64,000 nucleotides of DNA from Maricaulis sp048270265 (lineage in GTDB: Bacteria; Pseudomonadota; Alphaproteobacteria; Caulobacterales; Maricaulaceae). The stretch spans positions 11,604-75,603 of the forward strand of contig NZ_JBLWTD010000014.1 in assembly GCF_048270265.1 (NCBI RefSeq), read 5' to 3'. A program made the translations under genes and the position numbers. Shown here in pieces: positions 17,934-25,568 of the stretch. The stretch's first letter is position 1. Each line of letters begins with the position of its first letter. The notes below the pieces were generated by a model. That model saw only the letters and a list, made by a program, of their open reading frames with translations, made no database searches and was not told the DNA's origin.

Positions 17934-17971
17934 AAAAACCCCGCGGATCCAGCGATCCGCGGGGCTTTTTC
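17934..17971. terminator. Bidirectional intrinsic terminator between peptidase gene and mscL
   Basis: An 11-bp stem CCCCGCGGATC / GATCCGCGGGG with a CAGC loop, flanked by AAAAA and TTTTT, sits between convergent genes and can terminate both. Confidence 0.92.
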
Positions 17972-17988
17972 TGTCCGGATGGACCGGC

Positions 17989-18405
17989 TTATTTCTTCGC
18001 GAGCAGGTCGCGGATTTCGGTGAGCAGGACTTGCTCGGCAGGTGGAGCGGCGGGCTCGGCCGGAGCTTCCTCTTCCTTCTTCTTCATCGAGTTGATGCCC
18101 TTGATGATGAGGAAGAGGGCGAAGGCGACGATGATGAAGCTGATCACATTGTCGATGAAAATGCCGTAATTGATCGTGCCGGCGCCAGCTTCGTGTGCGG
18201 CTTCGATGCTGGCATAGGTCTGGTTATCCAGCGCAACGAACAGGCCGGAGAAATTGACCCCGCCCATCAGCATGCCGATGACCGGCATCAGGATATCGGT
18301 GACCAGCGATTTGACGATGGTCGAGAAGGCGCCACCGAGAATGAAGCCGACGGCGAGGTCGACGACATTGCCACGCATGGCGAAGTCTTTGAATTCTTTG
18401 AGCAT
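17989..18405 (-). CDS. mscL: Large-conductance mechanosensitive channel MscL
   Basis: A 138-residue inner membrane channel. The N terminus MLKEFKDFAMRGNVVDLAVG and the pore helix GFILGGAFSTIVKSLVTDIL are textbook MscL. TM2 is FIIVAFALFLIIKGIN, and the C-terminal helix ends in EILxEIRDLLAKK style (TEIRDLLAKK). It opens at high membrane tension to release solutes on hypo-osmotic shock. GGAG lies 7 bases upstream of the ATG. An AT-rich symmetric element is located just upstream (18427-18444). Confidence 0.97.
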   Translation of the reverse strand: MLKEFKDFAMRGNVVDLAVGFILGGAFSTIVKSLVTDILMPVIGMLMGGVNFSGLFVALDNQTYASIEAAHEAGAGTINYGIFIDNVISFIIVAFALFLIIKGINSMKKKEEEAPAEPAAPPAEQVLLTEIRDLLAKK

Positions 18406-18426
18406 GATGGCTCTCCTTTGGATTCA

Positions 18427-18444
18427 GGTTAATTAATTTTAACC
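18427..18444. promoter_or_regulatory. AT-rich symmetric element upstream of mscL
   Basis: GGTTAA and TTAACC arms are separated by six AT-only bases, 22 bases upstream of mscL. It stands out in a GC-rich genome and contains three TTAA words, but their spacing does not fit the CtrA consensus. It may be part of the mscL promoter or an operator. Confidence 0.35.
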
Positions 18445-18505
18445 ATGAGACTTATTCGCATACGATGTCAAACGGTTGCTCCACGGCGCAAGATTGCTAT
18501 GGGCC

Positions 18506-18539
18506 AACAAAAACCCCGGCCGCACGCGGCAGCCGGGGC
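18506..18539 (-). terminator. Intrinsic terminator of the 104-aa exported protein gene
   Basis: Read on the minus strand, a 7-bp CCCCGGC / GCCGGGG stem with an 11-base loop is followed by TTTTTG. It lies 28 bases after the stop of the gene at 18567-18881. Confidence 0.8.
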
Positions 18540-18566
18540 ATGGAATTTCGCATCGGACAGTCGACG

Positions 18567-18881
18567 CTAGTCGCGCGGGACAACCGTATAGGTCACGGTC
18601 ATGCCGGTGGTCGGATTGACGCCTTCCCAGCTGTCGCCAAGCGCCAGCGTGTCGGCGACGGGCTGGCAGCCGCTCTCGCCGGTGCTGCGCACGACGCACA
18701 TTTCGCCGTTGGTCACGGTCCAGGTGCCGGCAACGCCGATATCGGTCGTGTAGGTGCCGTCAGCGTTGAAGAAGGTGGTGTAGGTCATTTCGCCGGCCTG
18801 GATCTGCAATGCGTTCTCGACCAGGGTTTCGGTCGGTGTGGAGAACAGGGCGAAGGCCGCCGCGATCATGGTCAATGTCAT
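18567..18881 (-). CDS. Small exported beta-rich protein, 104 aa, unknown function
   Basis: The N terminus (MTLTMIAAAFALFSTPTETL) looks like a short signal peptide. The mature part alternates polar and aromatic residues (MTYTTFFNADGTYTTDIGVAG, then GTWTVTNGEMCVV), suggesting a lipocalin-like or small beta-barrel fold, with two cysteines that could pair. It has its own terminator. I do not recognise a characterised family; the NADGTY...GTWTV pattern recurs in uncharacterised alphaproteobacterial exported proteins. Confidence 0.6.
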   Translation of the reverse strand: MTLTMIAAAFALFSTPTETLVENALQIQAGEMTYTTFFNADGTYTTDIGVAGTWTVTNGEMCVVRSTGESGCQPVADTLALGDSWEGVNPTTGMTVTYTVVPRD

Positions 18882-19015
18882 TAATTCACTCCCCCGATAT
18901 GACGCGTCCGGAATGGCGCGCCAATCACGATAATTCTAGCGCGCCAATACGCCTGTCTCAAGGGAAATGCTGGGGCCTGCTCGCCCCGGAGGCGAAAATT
19001 TTGCCCGCCTTGCGA

Positions 19016-20260
19016 TCACTGGGCCGAAGCAAGCTCGATGGCCGGCAGGCGGGGCAGGGTGCAGCGGTGGGCGTCCGTGGTGATCGCGGGGGCTGCGTAA
19101 CCATGGGGACCGTCGGCATTGACAAGTTCGGCCTCGCCATTGTCGAGACACAGGCGCAAACCGTCCGGCATGACCCCGTCCACCAGCTTGGCCTCATCGC
19201 GATAGCCGTCCCAGAACACGTCCGGCAGGCGTCCCAGGGGACCGCCAATCAGCAGTCTGAGCGCCTGAAGCTCCATTCCGTCGGGATTGTCGCCGCCACC
19301 GGAAAAACGGTTGGAATGGATGAAGATGCCTTCCGGATAGGGGTCGAAATCCGCCTGCACGGAATAGCTTGAATAGCCGGTCGAATGCAGGCTGGAGACA
19401 ATGATATTGGCCGTGCGATTGTCGGAAATGTCATTGTCGAAGATCTCGACCTGATCATTGGAATTGACCACCACGCCCGAGCCGGCCGGAATGCTGGCGA
19501 CCGGCGTGCCGGCATGGCCGAAATTGCCGGTATTGTTGGCAAAGACGTGATTGCTGAAGACCCGCGTCTGATAGCCGGGCTGCGGCAGGTTGGGCATGTT
19601 GAAGACCAGGATGCCGCCGGTATTTTCCGTCGCGACATTCTCGTAGACATCGGCGCCGATCGTGTTCTCGATCTCGATGCCGGCGACGTTGCGCTCGGCG
19701 CGATTGCGGCGCAGGACGACATTGCGTGACTGGCCGACATAGATGCCGGCATCGGAGGCGCCGATGGCGATCGAATTCTCGATCAGCACATTGCGGGTCT
19801 GCACCGGATAGATCCCATAGGCGCCGTTTTCGGTGCGCGGACCGGCGGTCCATTCGACGCGAACGCCTCGAATAATAATATTCTCGCCGTTATTGACCTT
19901 CAGCCCATCGCCGATCGTGTCCTCGATCGCGAGGTTTTCGATGGTGAAATCATTGGCGGTGACCAGCAGGCCCTCGGCGCCCTGGACCTGGCCCTGGAAG
20001 CTCAGGATCGTGCGGTCGGGACCCTGGCCGCGCAGGGTGACGCCATCGACATTGAGGCTGAGGGAGCGGTCGAAGGCGAACACGCCTTCAGGGATCTCGA
20101 TCACATCGCCGGGGCGGGCATCAATCAGGCGTTCGATCAGCAGGTTCTGATAGGTGCGGTCGGCTCCGGCAGTATTGCGCTCCTGCGCAGCGCCACAGCC
20201 CGTCAGATTGGCCGCCAGCGCCATCAACGCCATCATCATTGCCCTCAGAACCGCACCCAT
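19016..20260 (-). CDS. Right-handed parallel beta-helix lipoprotein
   Basis: A 414-residue protein with a lipoprotein signal ending in LTGC (Cys22), so it is lipid-anchored in the cell envelope. From about residue 60 to 330 it consists of beta-helix rungs (repeated N-V/I-x-I/L-x-x-N patterns such as NDFTIENLAIEDT, NIIIRGVRVEW, NVLIENSIAIGASDAGIYVG). This is the pectate-lyase/mannuronan-epimerase-like NosD fold, binding or modifying carbohydrate. The last 80 residues contain two cysteines (LRLCLDNG and HRCTLP). GGAGGG precedes the ATG. The enzyme activity, if any, is unknown. Confidence 0.82.
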   Translation of the reverse strand: MGAVLRAMMMALMALAANLTGCGAAQERNTAGADRTYQNLLIERLIDARPGDVIEIPEGVFAFDRSLSLNVDGVTLRGQGPDRTILSFQGQVQGAEGLLVTANDFTIENLAIEDTIGDGLKVNNGENIIIRGVRVEWTAGPRTENGAYGIYPVQTRNVLIENSIAIGASDAGIYVGQSRNVVLRRNRAERNVAGIEIENTIGADVYENVATENTGGILVFNMPNLPQPGYQTRVFSNHVFANNTGNFGHAGTPVASIPAGSGVVVNSNDQVEIFDNDISDNRTANIIVSSLHSTGYSSYSVQADFDPYPEGIFIHSNRFSGGGDNPDGMELQALRLLIGGPLGRLPDVFWDGYRDEAKLVDGVMPDGLRLCLDNGEAELVNADGPHGYAAPAITTDAHRCTLPRLPAIELASAQ

Positions 20261-20343
20261 GAATCATCCCTCCGGAAACCCGTTCGAGAATAGGCGGAGC
20301 GCGGCGTTGATGTCGATGGTTTCTACGCTGGCGCGCAGCGAGG

Positions 20344-20826
20344 TCAGTTGCAGCCGCGTCCGGCGCGCAGCGGCACGGCAGCCGGACTGTCGGGGGCGGC
20401 ACCGAGATCGTGACGGGTCACCGGGATGCCGCTTTCATTGGCGACGGCCAACGGTGCCAGTTTTTCGCCGGTGCGTGTATCGATCAGTTCCACCGGCCGT
20501 GGTTTCTCACCATAGACCCACTGATCGCCCCATTGCTGCATGGCAATCAGGATCGGGAACAGCGCTTCGCCGCGCTCGGTGAGGATGTATTCCTGGCGGT
20601 GACCGCGCACGCCGACTTCCTCGCGCGCCATGATCTTGTTTTCAACCAGCTTGTTGAGCCGGTCCGTCAGGATATTCTTTGCGATGCCGGTGCTGTCGTG
20701 AAAATCGCTGAAGCGGCGGGCGCCCTTCATGGCGTCCCGGACGATCAGCAAGGTCCACCAATCTCCGACCTGATTGAGCGTTTGCGCGATGGCGCACGGC
20801 ATTTCGTCAAATCTTTTGCGTCCCAT
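20344..20826 (-). CDS. HxlR-family transcriptional regulator
   Basis: A 160-residue winged-helix regulator. MPCAIAQTLNQVGDWWTLLI, then GARRFSDFHDSTGIAKNILTDRL and the wing YILTERGEALFPIL are characteristic of HxlR proteins. The single Cys near the N terminus (MPC) is the position used for redox or aldehyde sensing in some members. GGGGGA lies ahead of the ATG at 20826, so the longer frame to 20886 was not used. It is divergent from the transporter at 21122, its most likely target. Confidence 0.88.
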   Translation of the reverse strand: MGRKRFDEMPCAIAQTLNQVGDWWTLLIVRDAMKGARRFSDFHDSTGIAKNILTDRLNKLVENKIMAREEVGVRGHRQEYILTERGEALFPILIAMQQWGDQWVYGEKPRPVELIDTRTGEKLAPLAVANESGIPVTRHDLGAAPDSPAAVPLRAGRGCN

Positions 20827-21014
20827 GAACAGTCCCCCAAAGACCGTGATATGCGGGTTCAGTTGTAGCGCACACGAATTGCCCAAGACTCAGTGAAGCC
20901 GTGAGAGCCCGCTGCCCAACGGGTCTCGCGCGAACATGTTCTCACCCGCCGCGCAGACCTCTATCTGTGTGCGGAGGGACGATAGGCGACACATCCCGGC
21001 TTGGCGACCCTTTT

Positions 21015-21033
21015 TGTACGTGGAAATATTACA
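21015..21033. promoter_or_regulatory. TGTA-N11-TACA dyad, candidate operator
   Basis: TGTACGTGGAAATATTACA lies in the divergent region between the HxlR gene and the transporter, about 90 bases before the transporter start. The spacing of one helical turn and a half between half-sites would fit a dimeric winged-helix regulator. No promoter boxes could be assigned with confidence. Confidence 0.3.
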
Positions 21034-21121
21034 GGACCGTAAGGCTGGCTGACTTCGGCGTTTGCCGCCCGGGCGTTTCCCTGCACACTGCCAGCTCAAC
21101 GGGAAACGGGGGGCGGCACGA

Positions 21122-22054
21122 ATGGAATCTGTAGCGATCGACGATCTGCGCGTTGTCCTCAATGACGAGATTCGCGGCGCCATTGCCCTGATCCTGATCG
21201 GGATGATGTTTACGGTCGCCCTGTCCCTGCGTCTGGAGGATTTTGACGCGGTGCGGCGCCAGCCGGTGCGCATCCTCGGCGGGGTCGCGGCGCAGATCCT
21301 CGGCCTGCCGCTGGTGACGATGGGTCTGATCCTGATCATCTCGCCGCCGGCCAGCGTGGCGCTGGGCATGATCATCGTGGCCAGCTGTCCGGGTGGCAAT
21401 GTGTCCAACATCCTGACCCATTTCGCGCGCGGCAATACCGCCTATTCGGTGTCCCTGACGGCGATTTCCAGCGTCAGCTCGGCGGTCGCGACACCGGTTT
21501 CCATCCTGTTCTGGTCGAGCCTGTATCCGCCGACAGCCGCGCTGGTTCACACGCTGCATGTCGATGCTGTGCCCTTCCTGGTCCAGACGCTGTCGCTGCT
21601 GGCCCTGCCGCTGGCGGTGGGCATGCTGGTGGCCGCCAAATTCCCGACCACGGCAGCGCGGATGCGAACCGTGCTCTCGCCGCTCTCGCTCCTGTCGCTG
21701 GTCGCGCTGGTGGCGGTGGGCGTGCAGCAGAACTGGAATGTCCTCATTGCCGCCGGCGCGATCGTTGTGCCGATCGCCATCATTCACAATGCCAGCGCCT
21801 TCGCGCTTGGCGCCGGATCGGCGCGGCTCTTGCGCCTGGATGTGGCCAGGCGGCGGGCCCTGACCTTCGAGGTCGGGATCCAGAATAGCGGCCTGGGCCT
21901 GTTGATCCTGCTCAGTCAGTTCGACGGCATTGGCGGCGCGGCGGCCATCACCGCGATGTGGAGTATCTGGCACCTGGTTTCCGGCGGAGCCCTTGCGGGC
22001 TTGTTCCGGACGCTCGATTGGGTGCACAAGGGTGACAAGCAAAAAACGTCATAA
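21122..22054 (+). CDS. Bile acid:sodium symporter (BASS) family transporter
   Basis: A 310-residue integral membrane protein with 8-10 hydrophobic helices. Features of the BASS family are IIVASCPGGNVSNILTH (the PGG-SN motif at the Na+ site) and the late FEVGIQNSGLGLLI crossover motif. It would import an organic anion with sodium. GGGGGGCGG precedes the ATG at 21122. The downstream amidohydrolase starts 37 bases later and probably shares the transcript, suggesting uptake followed by hydrolysis of an acylated compound. Confidence 0.87.
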   Translation: MESVAIDDLRVVLNDEIRGAIALILIGMMFTVALSLRLEDFDAVRRQPVRILGGVAAQILGLPLVTMGLILIISPPASVALGMIIVASCPGGNVSNILTHFARGNTAYSVSLTAISSVSSAVATPVSILFWSSLYPPTAALVHTLHVDAVPFLVQTLSLLALPLAVGMLVAAKFPTTAARMRTVLSPLSLLSLVALVAVGVQQNWNVLIAAGAIVVPIAIIHNASAFALGAGSARLLRLDVARRRALTFEVGIQNSGLGLLILLSQFDGIGGAAAITAMWSIWHLVSGGALAGLFRTLDWVHKGDKQKTS

Positions 22055-22091
22055 TCGACGCGGAAAACAGAATAACAGGGGAGATAGAGCG

Positions 22092-23864
22092 ATGTTCGAT
22101 CTGAAAATCGAAGGCGGACTGGTATTTGACGGCACCGGCGGACCGGGCGTGTGGACCGATATCGGGGTTTCCGGCGGGCGCATCGTGGCCATCGGCAGTG
22201 ATATCGGCGCGGCGAAACGCACCATCGACGCCAAGGGCCAGATCGTCACGCCGGGCTTTATCGACGTCCACACCCATTATGACGGCCAGGCCAGCTGGGA
22301 CAGCGATCTGCGCCCCTCGATCGATCATGGTGTCACCACCGCCGTGATGGGCAATTGCGGCGTCGGCTTCGCGCCGGTTCATGAGGGCGACCACGAGAAG
22401 CTGATCAAGCTGATGGAAGGCGTCGAGGACATTCCCGGCACCGCCCTGGCCGAAGGCCTCACCTGGAACTGGGAAAGCTTCCCCGATTATCTCGATGCCC
22501 TGGCCGCCGTGCCGCGCACGATCGACATCGCTGCCATGCTGCCGCACGATCCGCTGCGAGTCTATGTGATGGGCGACCGGGCGATCCATTCCGAGCCGGC
22601 CAATGATGCCGACATCGCCGAGATGCAGCGCCTGACGCGCGAGGCGCTGGAAGCCGGAGCGATCGGCTTCGCCACCGGCCGTTCCGACGTCCACAAGAGC
22701 GCCGATGGCGACTGGACACCGTCGTCCGAAGCCACGCGCGCCGAACTGACCGGCATCGCGAAAGCCTTCAACGGCCTCGATTACGGCGTCGTCCAGGCGG
22801 TCAGCGACTTCAACCTGGAACGCGGCGAGCAGGACTTCGACGAGGAATGGTCGATCATTGCCGATTACGCCAAAGCCTCGGGCCGGCCTTTCTCCTTCTC
22901 GCTGATGCAGCGCGATTTTGCGCCCGATCAATGGCTCAAACTGATCGCGCGCACCGAAAAGCTGAAGGAAGAGGGCGTCGACGCCCGCATGCAGGTGGCG
23001 CCGCGCGCCATTGGCGTCTTCCTCGGCTTCAATTGCACCTTCCACCCCTTCATGGGCTATCCCAGCTACAAGACCATCGCCGACCTGCCGCTCGAGGAGC
23101 GCGTCAAGCGGATGAAGGATCCCGCCTTCAAGGCGAAGATCCTCAGCGAAAAGACCGAAAAGCTCGCCGGCCCGGGCTCCTCCGTGCCGCCGCTCGCCGA
23201 CATGCTGATGGAGCATATCGATTTCGTCGCCGAGAAATTCTTCCAGCTCGGCAATCCGCCGGACTATGAGCAGGGCCCGGAAAGCTCACTCGCCGCCAAG
23301 GCGCGGGCCAAGGGCGTCTCCCTGATGGAGATGGTCTATGACACCCTGCTCGAGCGCGACGGCCATGAGCTGATCTATCTGCCGCTGTATAATTACACCG
23401 AGATGAATTACGACAATGTCCTCAAGATGATGCAGCATCCCCAGGCGCTCTATGGCCTGTCAGACGGCGGCGCCCATGTCGGCACCGTCTGCGATGCCTC
23501 CATGCCCACCTATATGCTCACCCACTGGACCCGCGACCGCAAACGCGGCGACAAGCTCTCACTGCCCCGCGTCGTGCGCATGCTCACCGGCGCCCAGGCC
23601 GACTATATGGGCATGTCCGATCGCGGCTATATCCGCGAGGGCCTGAAAGCCGATATCAACGTCATCGATCTCGACAATCTCCAGATGGAACCACCCCACA
23701 TGGTCAAGGACCTCCCCGCCGGCGGCCAGCGCCTGCTGCAGGGCGCGAACGGCTATACCGCGACGATTGTCGCCGGTGAGGTGGTGATCGAGAATGGCAA
23801 GCTGACGGGGGCGAAGCCGGGAACGGTCTATCGCGCCGGGCGGCAGCTGGCGGCGGCGGAGTAG
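22092..23864 (+). CDS. N-acyl-D-amino-acid deacylase-like amidohydrolase
   Basis: A 590-residue metal-dependent hydrolase of the amidohydrolase superfamily. The metal-binding HTHYDG motif is at residues 60-65 after the conserved PGFIDV, and GNCGVG follows, as in D-aminoacylases. Late motifs are LSDGGAHVGTVCD and the C-terminal EGLKADINVIDLD. Length and order fit the N-acyl-D-amino-acid deacylase group, though this group also includes uncharacterised members; the true substrate is not certain. It is co-directional with the transporter upstream. Confidence 0.87.
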   Translation: MFDLKIEGGLVFDGTGGPGVWTDIGVSGGRIVAIGSDIGAAKRTIDAKGQIVTPGFIDVHTHYDGQASWDSDLRPSIDHGVTTAVMGNCGVGFAPVHEGDHEKLIKLMEGVEDIPGTALAEGLTWNWESFPDYLDALAAVPRTIDIAAMLPHDPLRVYVMGDRAIHSEPANDADIAEMQRLTREALEAGAIGFATGRSDVHKSADGDWTPSSEATRAELTGIAKAFNGLDYGVVQAVSDFNLERGEQDFDEEWSIIADYAKASGRPFSFSLMQRDFAPDQWLKLIARTEKLKEEGVDARMQVAPRAIGVFLGFNCTFHPFMGYPSYKTIADLPLEERVKRMKDPAFKAKILSEKTEKLAGPGSSVPPLADMLMEHIDFVAEKFFQLGNPPDYEQGPESSLAAKARAKGVSLMEMVYDTLLERDGHELIYLPLYNYTEMNYDNVLKMMQHPQALYGLSDGGAHVGTVCDASMPTYMLTHWTRDRKRGDKLSLPRVVRMLTGAQADYMGMSDRGYIREGLKADINVIDLDNLQMEPPHMVKDLPAGGQRLLQGANGYTATIVAGEVVIENGKLTGAKPGTVYRAGRQLAAAE

Positions 23865-23869
23865 GGGAT

Positions 23870-24163
23870 GTGTTGGTTCGCCTTGCGTGGAAGTGGGCGT
23901 TGGCAGTTGCCTACCTAATCCTTGGCATCGCGGCTTTTCCCGCGGCGATCATTATCTGGAACGAGGGCTGGCCGGAGTCCCGTGAAAAGCTCGCGGATGC
24001 CGCCCTATTTCTCGGACTCATGGCGCTTGCTCTATGGGCGTTGGGCATGGTCGGTGGCGTCGTGTACAAGGTGCTGGATATGCTGGAGACGCGGCGGATT
24101 AATGCGATTGACCGGACGATTGGGGATGAATCTCGACCGATCATGCGTCCCTTCCGGGAATGA
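23870..24163 (+). CDS. Small two-helix membrane protein, 97 aa, unknown
   Basis: The reading frame starts at a GTG 5 bases after the amidohydrolase stop, with GGGG just ahead. Two hydrophobic helices (about residues 9-30 and 44-66) flank a short loop, and the tail is charged (LETRRINAIDRTIG). I do not recognise the family. The tight spacing suggests co-transcription with the amidohydrolase, but the coding evidence is only moderate. Confidence 0.55.
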   Translation: MLVRLAWKWALAVAYLILGIAAFPAAIIIWNEGWPESREKLADAALFLGLMALALWALGMVGGVVYKVLDMLETRRINAIDRTIGDESRPIMRPFRE

Positions 24164-24204
24164 TTTCGTGGTGATTGATGCTTGGCCCGCCGGGCAGACC
24201 CGTC

Positions 24205-24332
24205 CCTGAATCCCTTGCCAAGCAGGGCGCCAGACTGGACTTGTCTCGTCAAGGGCGCGAAGCGCCGCTGCGCGGTCAGGACCCTTGACGAGACAAGTCC
24301 AGTCTGGCCGGATCCCGGCATGGGTTTCAGGG
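24205..24332. repeat. Large palindromic repeat with 27-bp perfect arms
   Basis: The arms 24229-24255 and 24282-24308 are exact reverse complements over 27 bases (GCCAGACTGGACTTGTCTCG continuing to AAGGG), separated by 26 bases. Outer arms CCCTGAATCCC and GGGTTTCAGGG match at 10 of 11. The whole unit is about 128 bases and can fold into one long hairpin. It has no T-tract, so it is not a normal terminator. It looks like a REP/BIME-type intergenic element. Confidence 0.85.
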
Positions 24333-24377
24333 GGCGGTGTGGCCGCTGGCCACTCCTCGACCAAACACAACATATCC

Positions 24378-24466
24378 CTTCCCCCGGACTTGTTCCGGGG
24401 TCTGCCGGAGGGGAATCCAGCCAGGCTGTCAACGAGTGGCAGGCCCCGGAATAAATCCGGGGGAAG
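24378..24466. repeat. Palindromic repeat unit with 29-bp imperfect arms
   Basis: The arm CTTCCCCCGGACTTGTTCCG (24378 onward, to TGCC at 24406) pairs with 24438-24466 with three mismatches, all transitions. The loop is 31 bases. The CCCCGGACTTGTTCCGGGG core is itself symmetric. It is a second, unrelated REP-like unit 46 bases after the first. Confidence 0.8.
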
Positions 24467-24480
24467 ATGGTTCATTGTTG

Positions 24481-24506
24481 AGAAAAGGCGGGCTGACGCC
24501 CGCCTT
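24481..24506 (-). terminator. Intrinsic terminator of the DUF6481-like gene
   Basis: On the minus strand a 9-bp stem AAGGCGGGC / GCCCGCCTT with a 4-base loop is followed by TTCTC, 9 bases after the stop at 24515. Confidence 0.75.
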
Positions 24507-24514
24507 GTGCGTCT

Positions 24515-24895
24515 CTAGCGCTTTCTGTTTTTCCGCGCGGCATAGCGCGCATCGCGTTCGGCCTTCTTGGCGGCTTCTTCGGCGATATGGCGTTCAAGCT
24601 CGAGCTGCTCTTCGGCTTCGCGGGCAGCGGCTTCGGCCGCCTCGGCGGCGAGGGCAGCGGCTTCACGTTCGGCGCGTTCGGCGGCCTTGCGGGCCTTGGT
24701 TTCTTCCTTCACGCGCTCACGCTCGATACGGCGCGCTTCGCGGGCCTTGGCAATGGCTTCGCGTTCGGCGCGCTTGGCAGCGAGTTCCGGGTCGTCGAGT
24801 TTCGGGGCTGTCTTGAATTTTTCCAGAAGCTTTTTCTTGGCCTCCGCAGCGTGCTGGGCGCGGTCGGCGAATGTCGGGTGTGCTGTATTTTTCAA
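24515..24895 (-). CDS. DUF6481-like small coiled-coil protein
   Basis: About 126 residues, extremely rich in Ala, Glu, Arg and Lys, forming one long predicted coiled coil (AAKRAEREAIAKAREARRIE is typical) and ending in a basic RYAARKNRKR tail. The N-terminal HPTFADRAQHAAEAKKKLLE matches the start of the DUF6481 family, whose function is unknown. I prefer a TTG start at 24895, preceded by AAGGA, because it places FADR at the family position; an ATG at 24931 would add 12 residues. It is flanked by repeats on both sides. Confidence 0.75.
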   Translation of the reverse strand: MKNTAHPTFADRAQHAAEAKKKLLEKFKTAPKLDDPELAAKRAEREAIAKAREARRIERERVKEETKARKAAERAEREAAALAAEAAEAAAREAEEQLELERHIAEEAAKKAERDARYAARKNRKR

Positions 24896-25067
24896 GCTGT
24901 CATTGTCCTTGGTTGGGTGGATCGCCGGCATGGCGCACCGCCAGCAGCGGTGATCAGGGCCCTGTTTGCGCCCATGGACGTGCCAGCACAACCCCAACCG
25001 GGCTCATCTCGCATGAATTTCGCGGCGCGATGCCGGGTTTATCCCCGACCACAGCCCATAAATCCCC

Positions 25068-25180
25068 GTCACCCTGACGAAGGTCAGGGCCCAGTTCGCA
25101 GAGCGGCAACGCACGAAAAACTGGCGTCAATTCTATGCCCGTCGCATTTGAAACCGGGTCCTGACCTTCGTCAGGATGAC
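25068..25180. repeat. Palindromic repeat, 25-bp arms around the GACGAAGGTCAG core
   Basis: GTCACCCTGACGAAGGTCAG and 5 further bases (25068-25092) pair with 25156-25180 at 23 of 25 positions; the central TGACGAAGGTCA / TGACCTTCGTCA part is exact. The 63-base spacer shows no coding signal. The GTCA-CCTGACGAAGGTCAGG sequence is a common type of intergenic repeat in alphaproteobacterial genomes. Confidence 0.8.
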
Positions 25181-25414
25181 GTTTTTTTGGGCGATGTTAT
25201 CCCCACCCCCCAAACCTGCGCGCATAATCCCCCCCGTTCCGGTCGCACGGGAGGCGTGAGCTCAGTCACTTGCGGCGATCGGGAGCGTGGAGCCCATCCG
25301 CACGGAGGCGTGACAGCCCGAGTTCCGGTGGGGCCATGATCGGGGAAGTGAGGCATTAGGGCTCGACCAATCTTCCACGGTCATTTCGAGGCAGGACCCG
25401 CGAGGGGCCTGAGT

Positions 25415-25546
25415 AAATCTCCACGTGCGGGACGTCTCGAATGTCTCAACTATTTATTGCGCTAACCGGCATTCGTCGGCGTCCCGCACACCTCCCAATC
25501 CGGGGAGGACACAGCAAACCTCCAGCGGCAAGCCGCGTGGAGATTT
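25415..25546. repeat. Nested palindrome in the 637-base gap before the NDUFA9-like gene
   Basis: Two pairs of exact arms are nested: AAATCTCCACG (25415-25425) with CGTGGAGATTT (25536-25546), and GTGCGGGACG (25425-25434) with CGTCCCGCAC (25480-25489). The rest of the gap (25181-25414) contains a short direct repeat, CGCACGG(G)AGGCGTGA, at 25244 and 25299, but no gene. The composition suggests accumulated repeat remnants. Confidence 0.65.
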
Positions 25547-25568
25547 TCGTGCAGGCGAAACCGGCTCG

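Noticed and set aside
18427..18444. CtrA binding site upstream of mscL
   Set aside because: TTAA words are present, but at spacings of 0, 2 and 6 bases, not the required 7.
24182..24518. Small plus-strand open frames in the palindrome region
   Set aside because: They run through the hairpin arms in more than one frame and have no ribosome binding site or family resemblance.
24164..25568. CRISPR array in the repeat-rich region
   Set aside because: The repeats are inverted pairs of different families, not regularly spaced direct repeats, and no cas gene is near.
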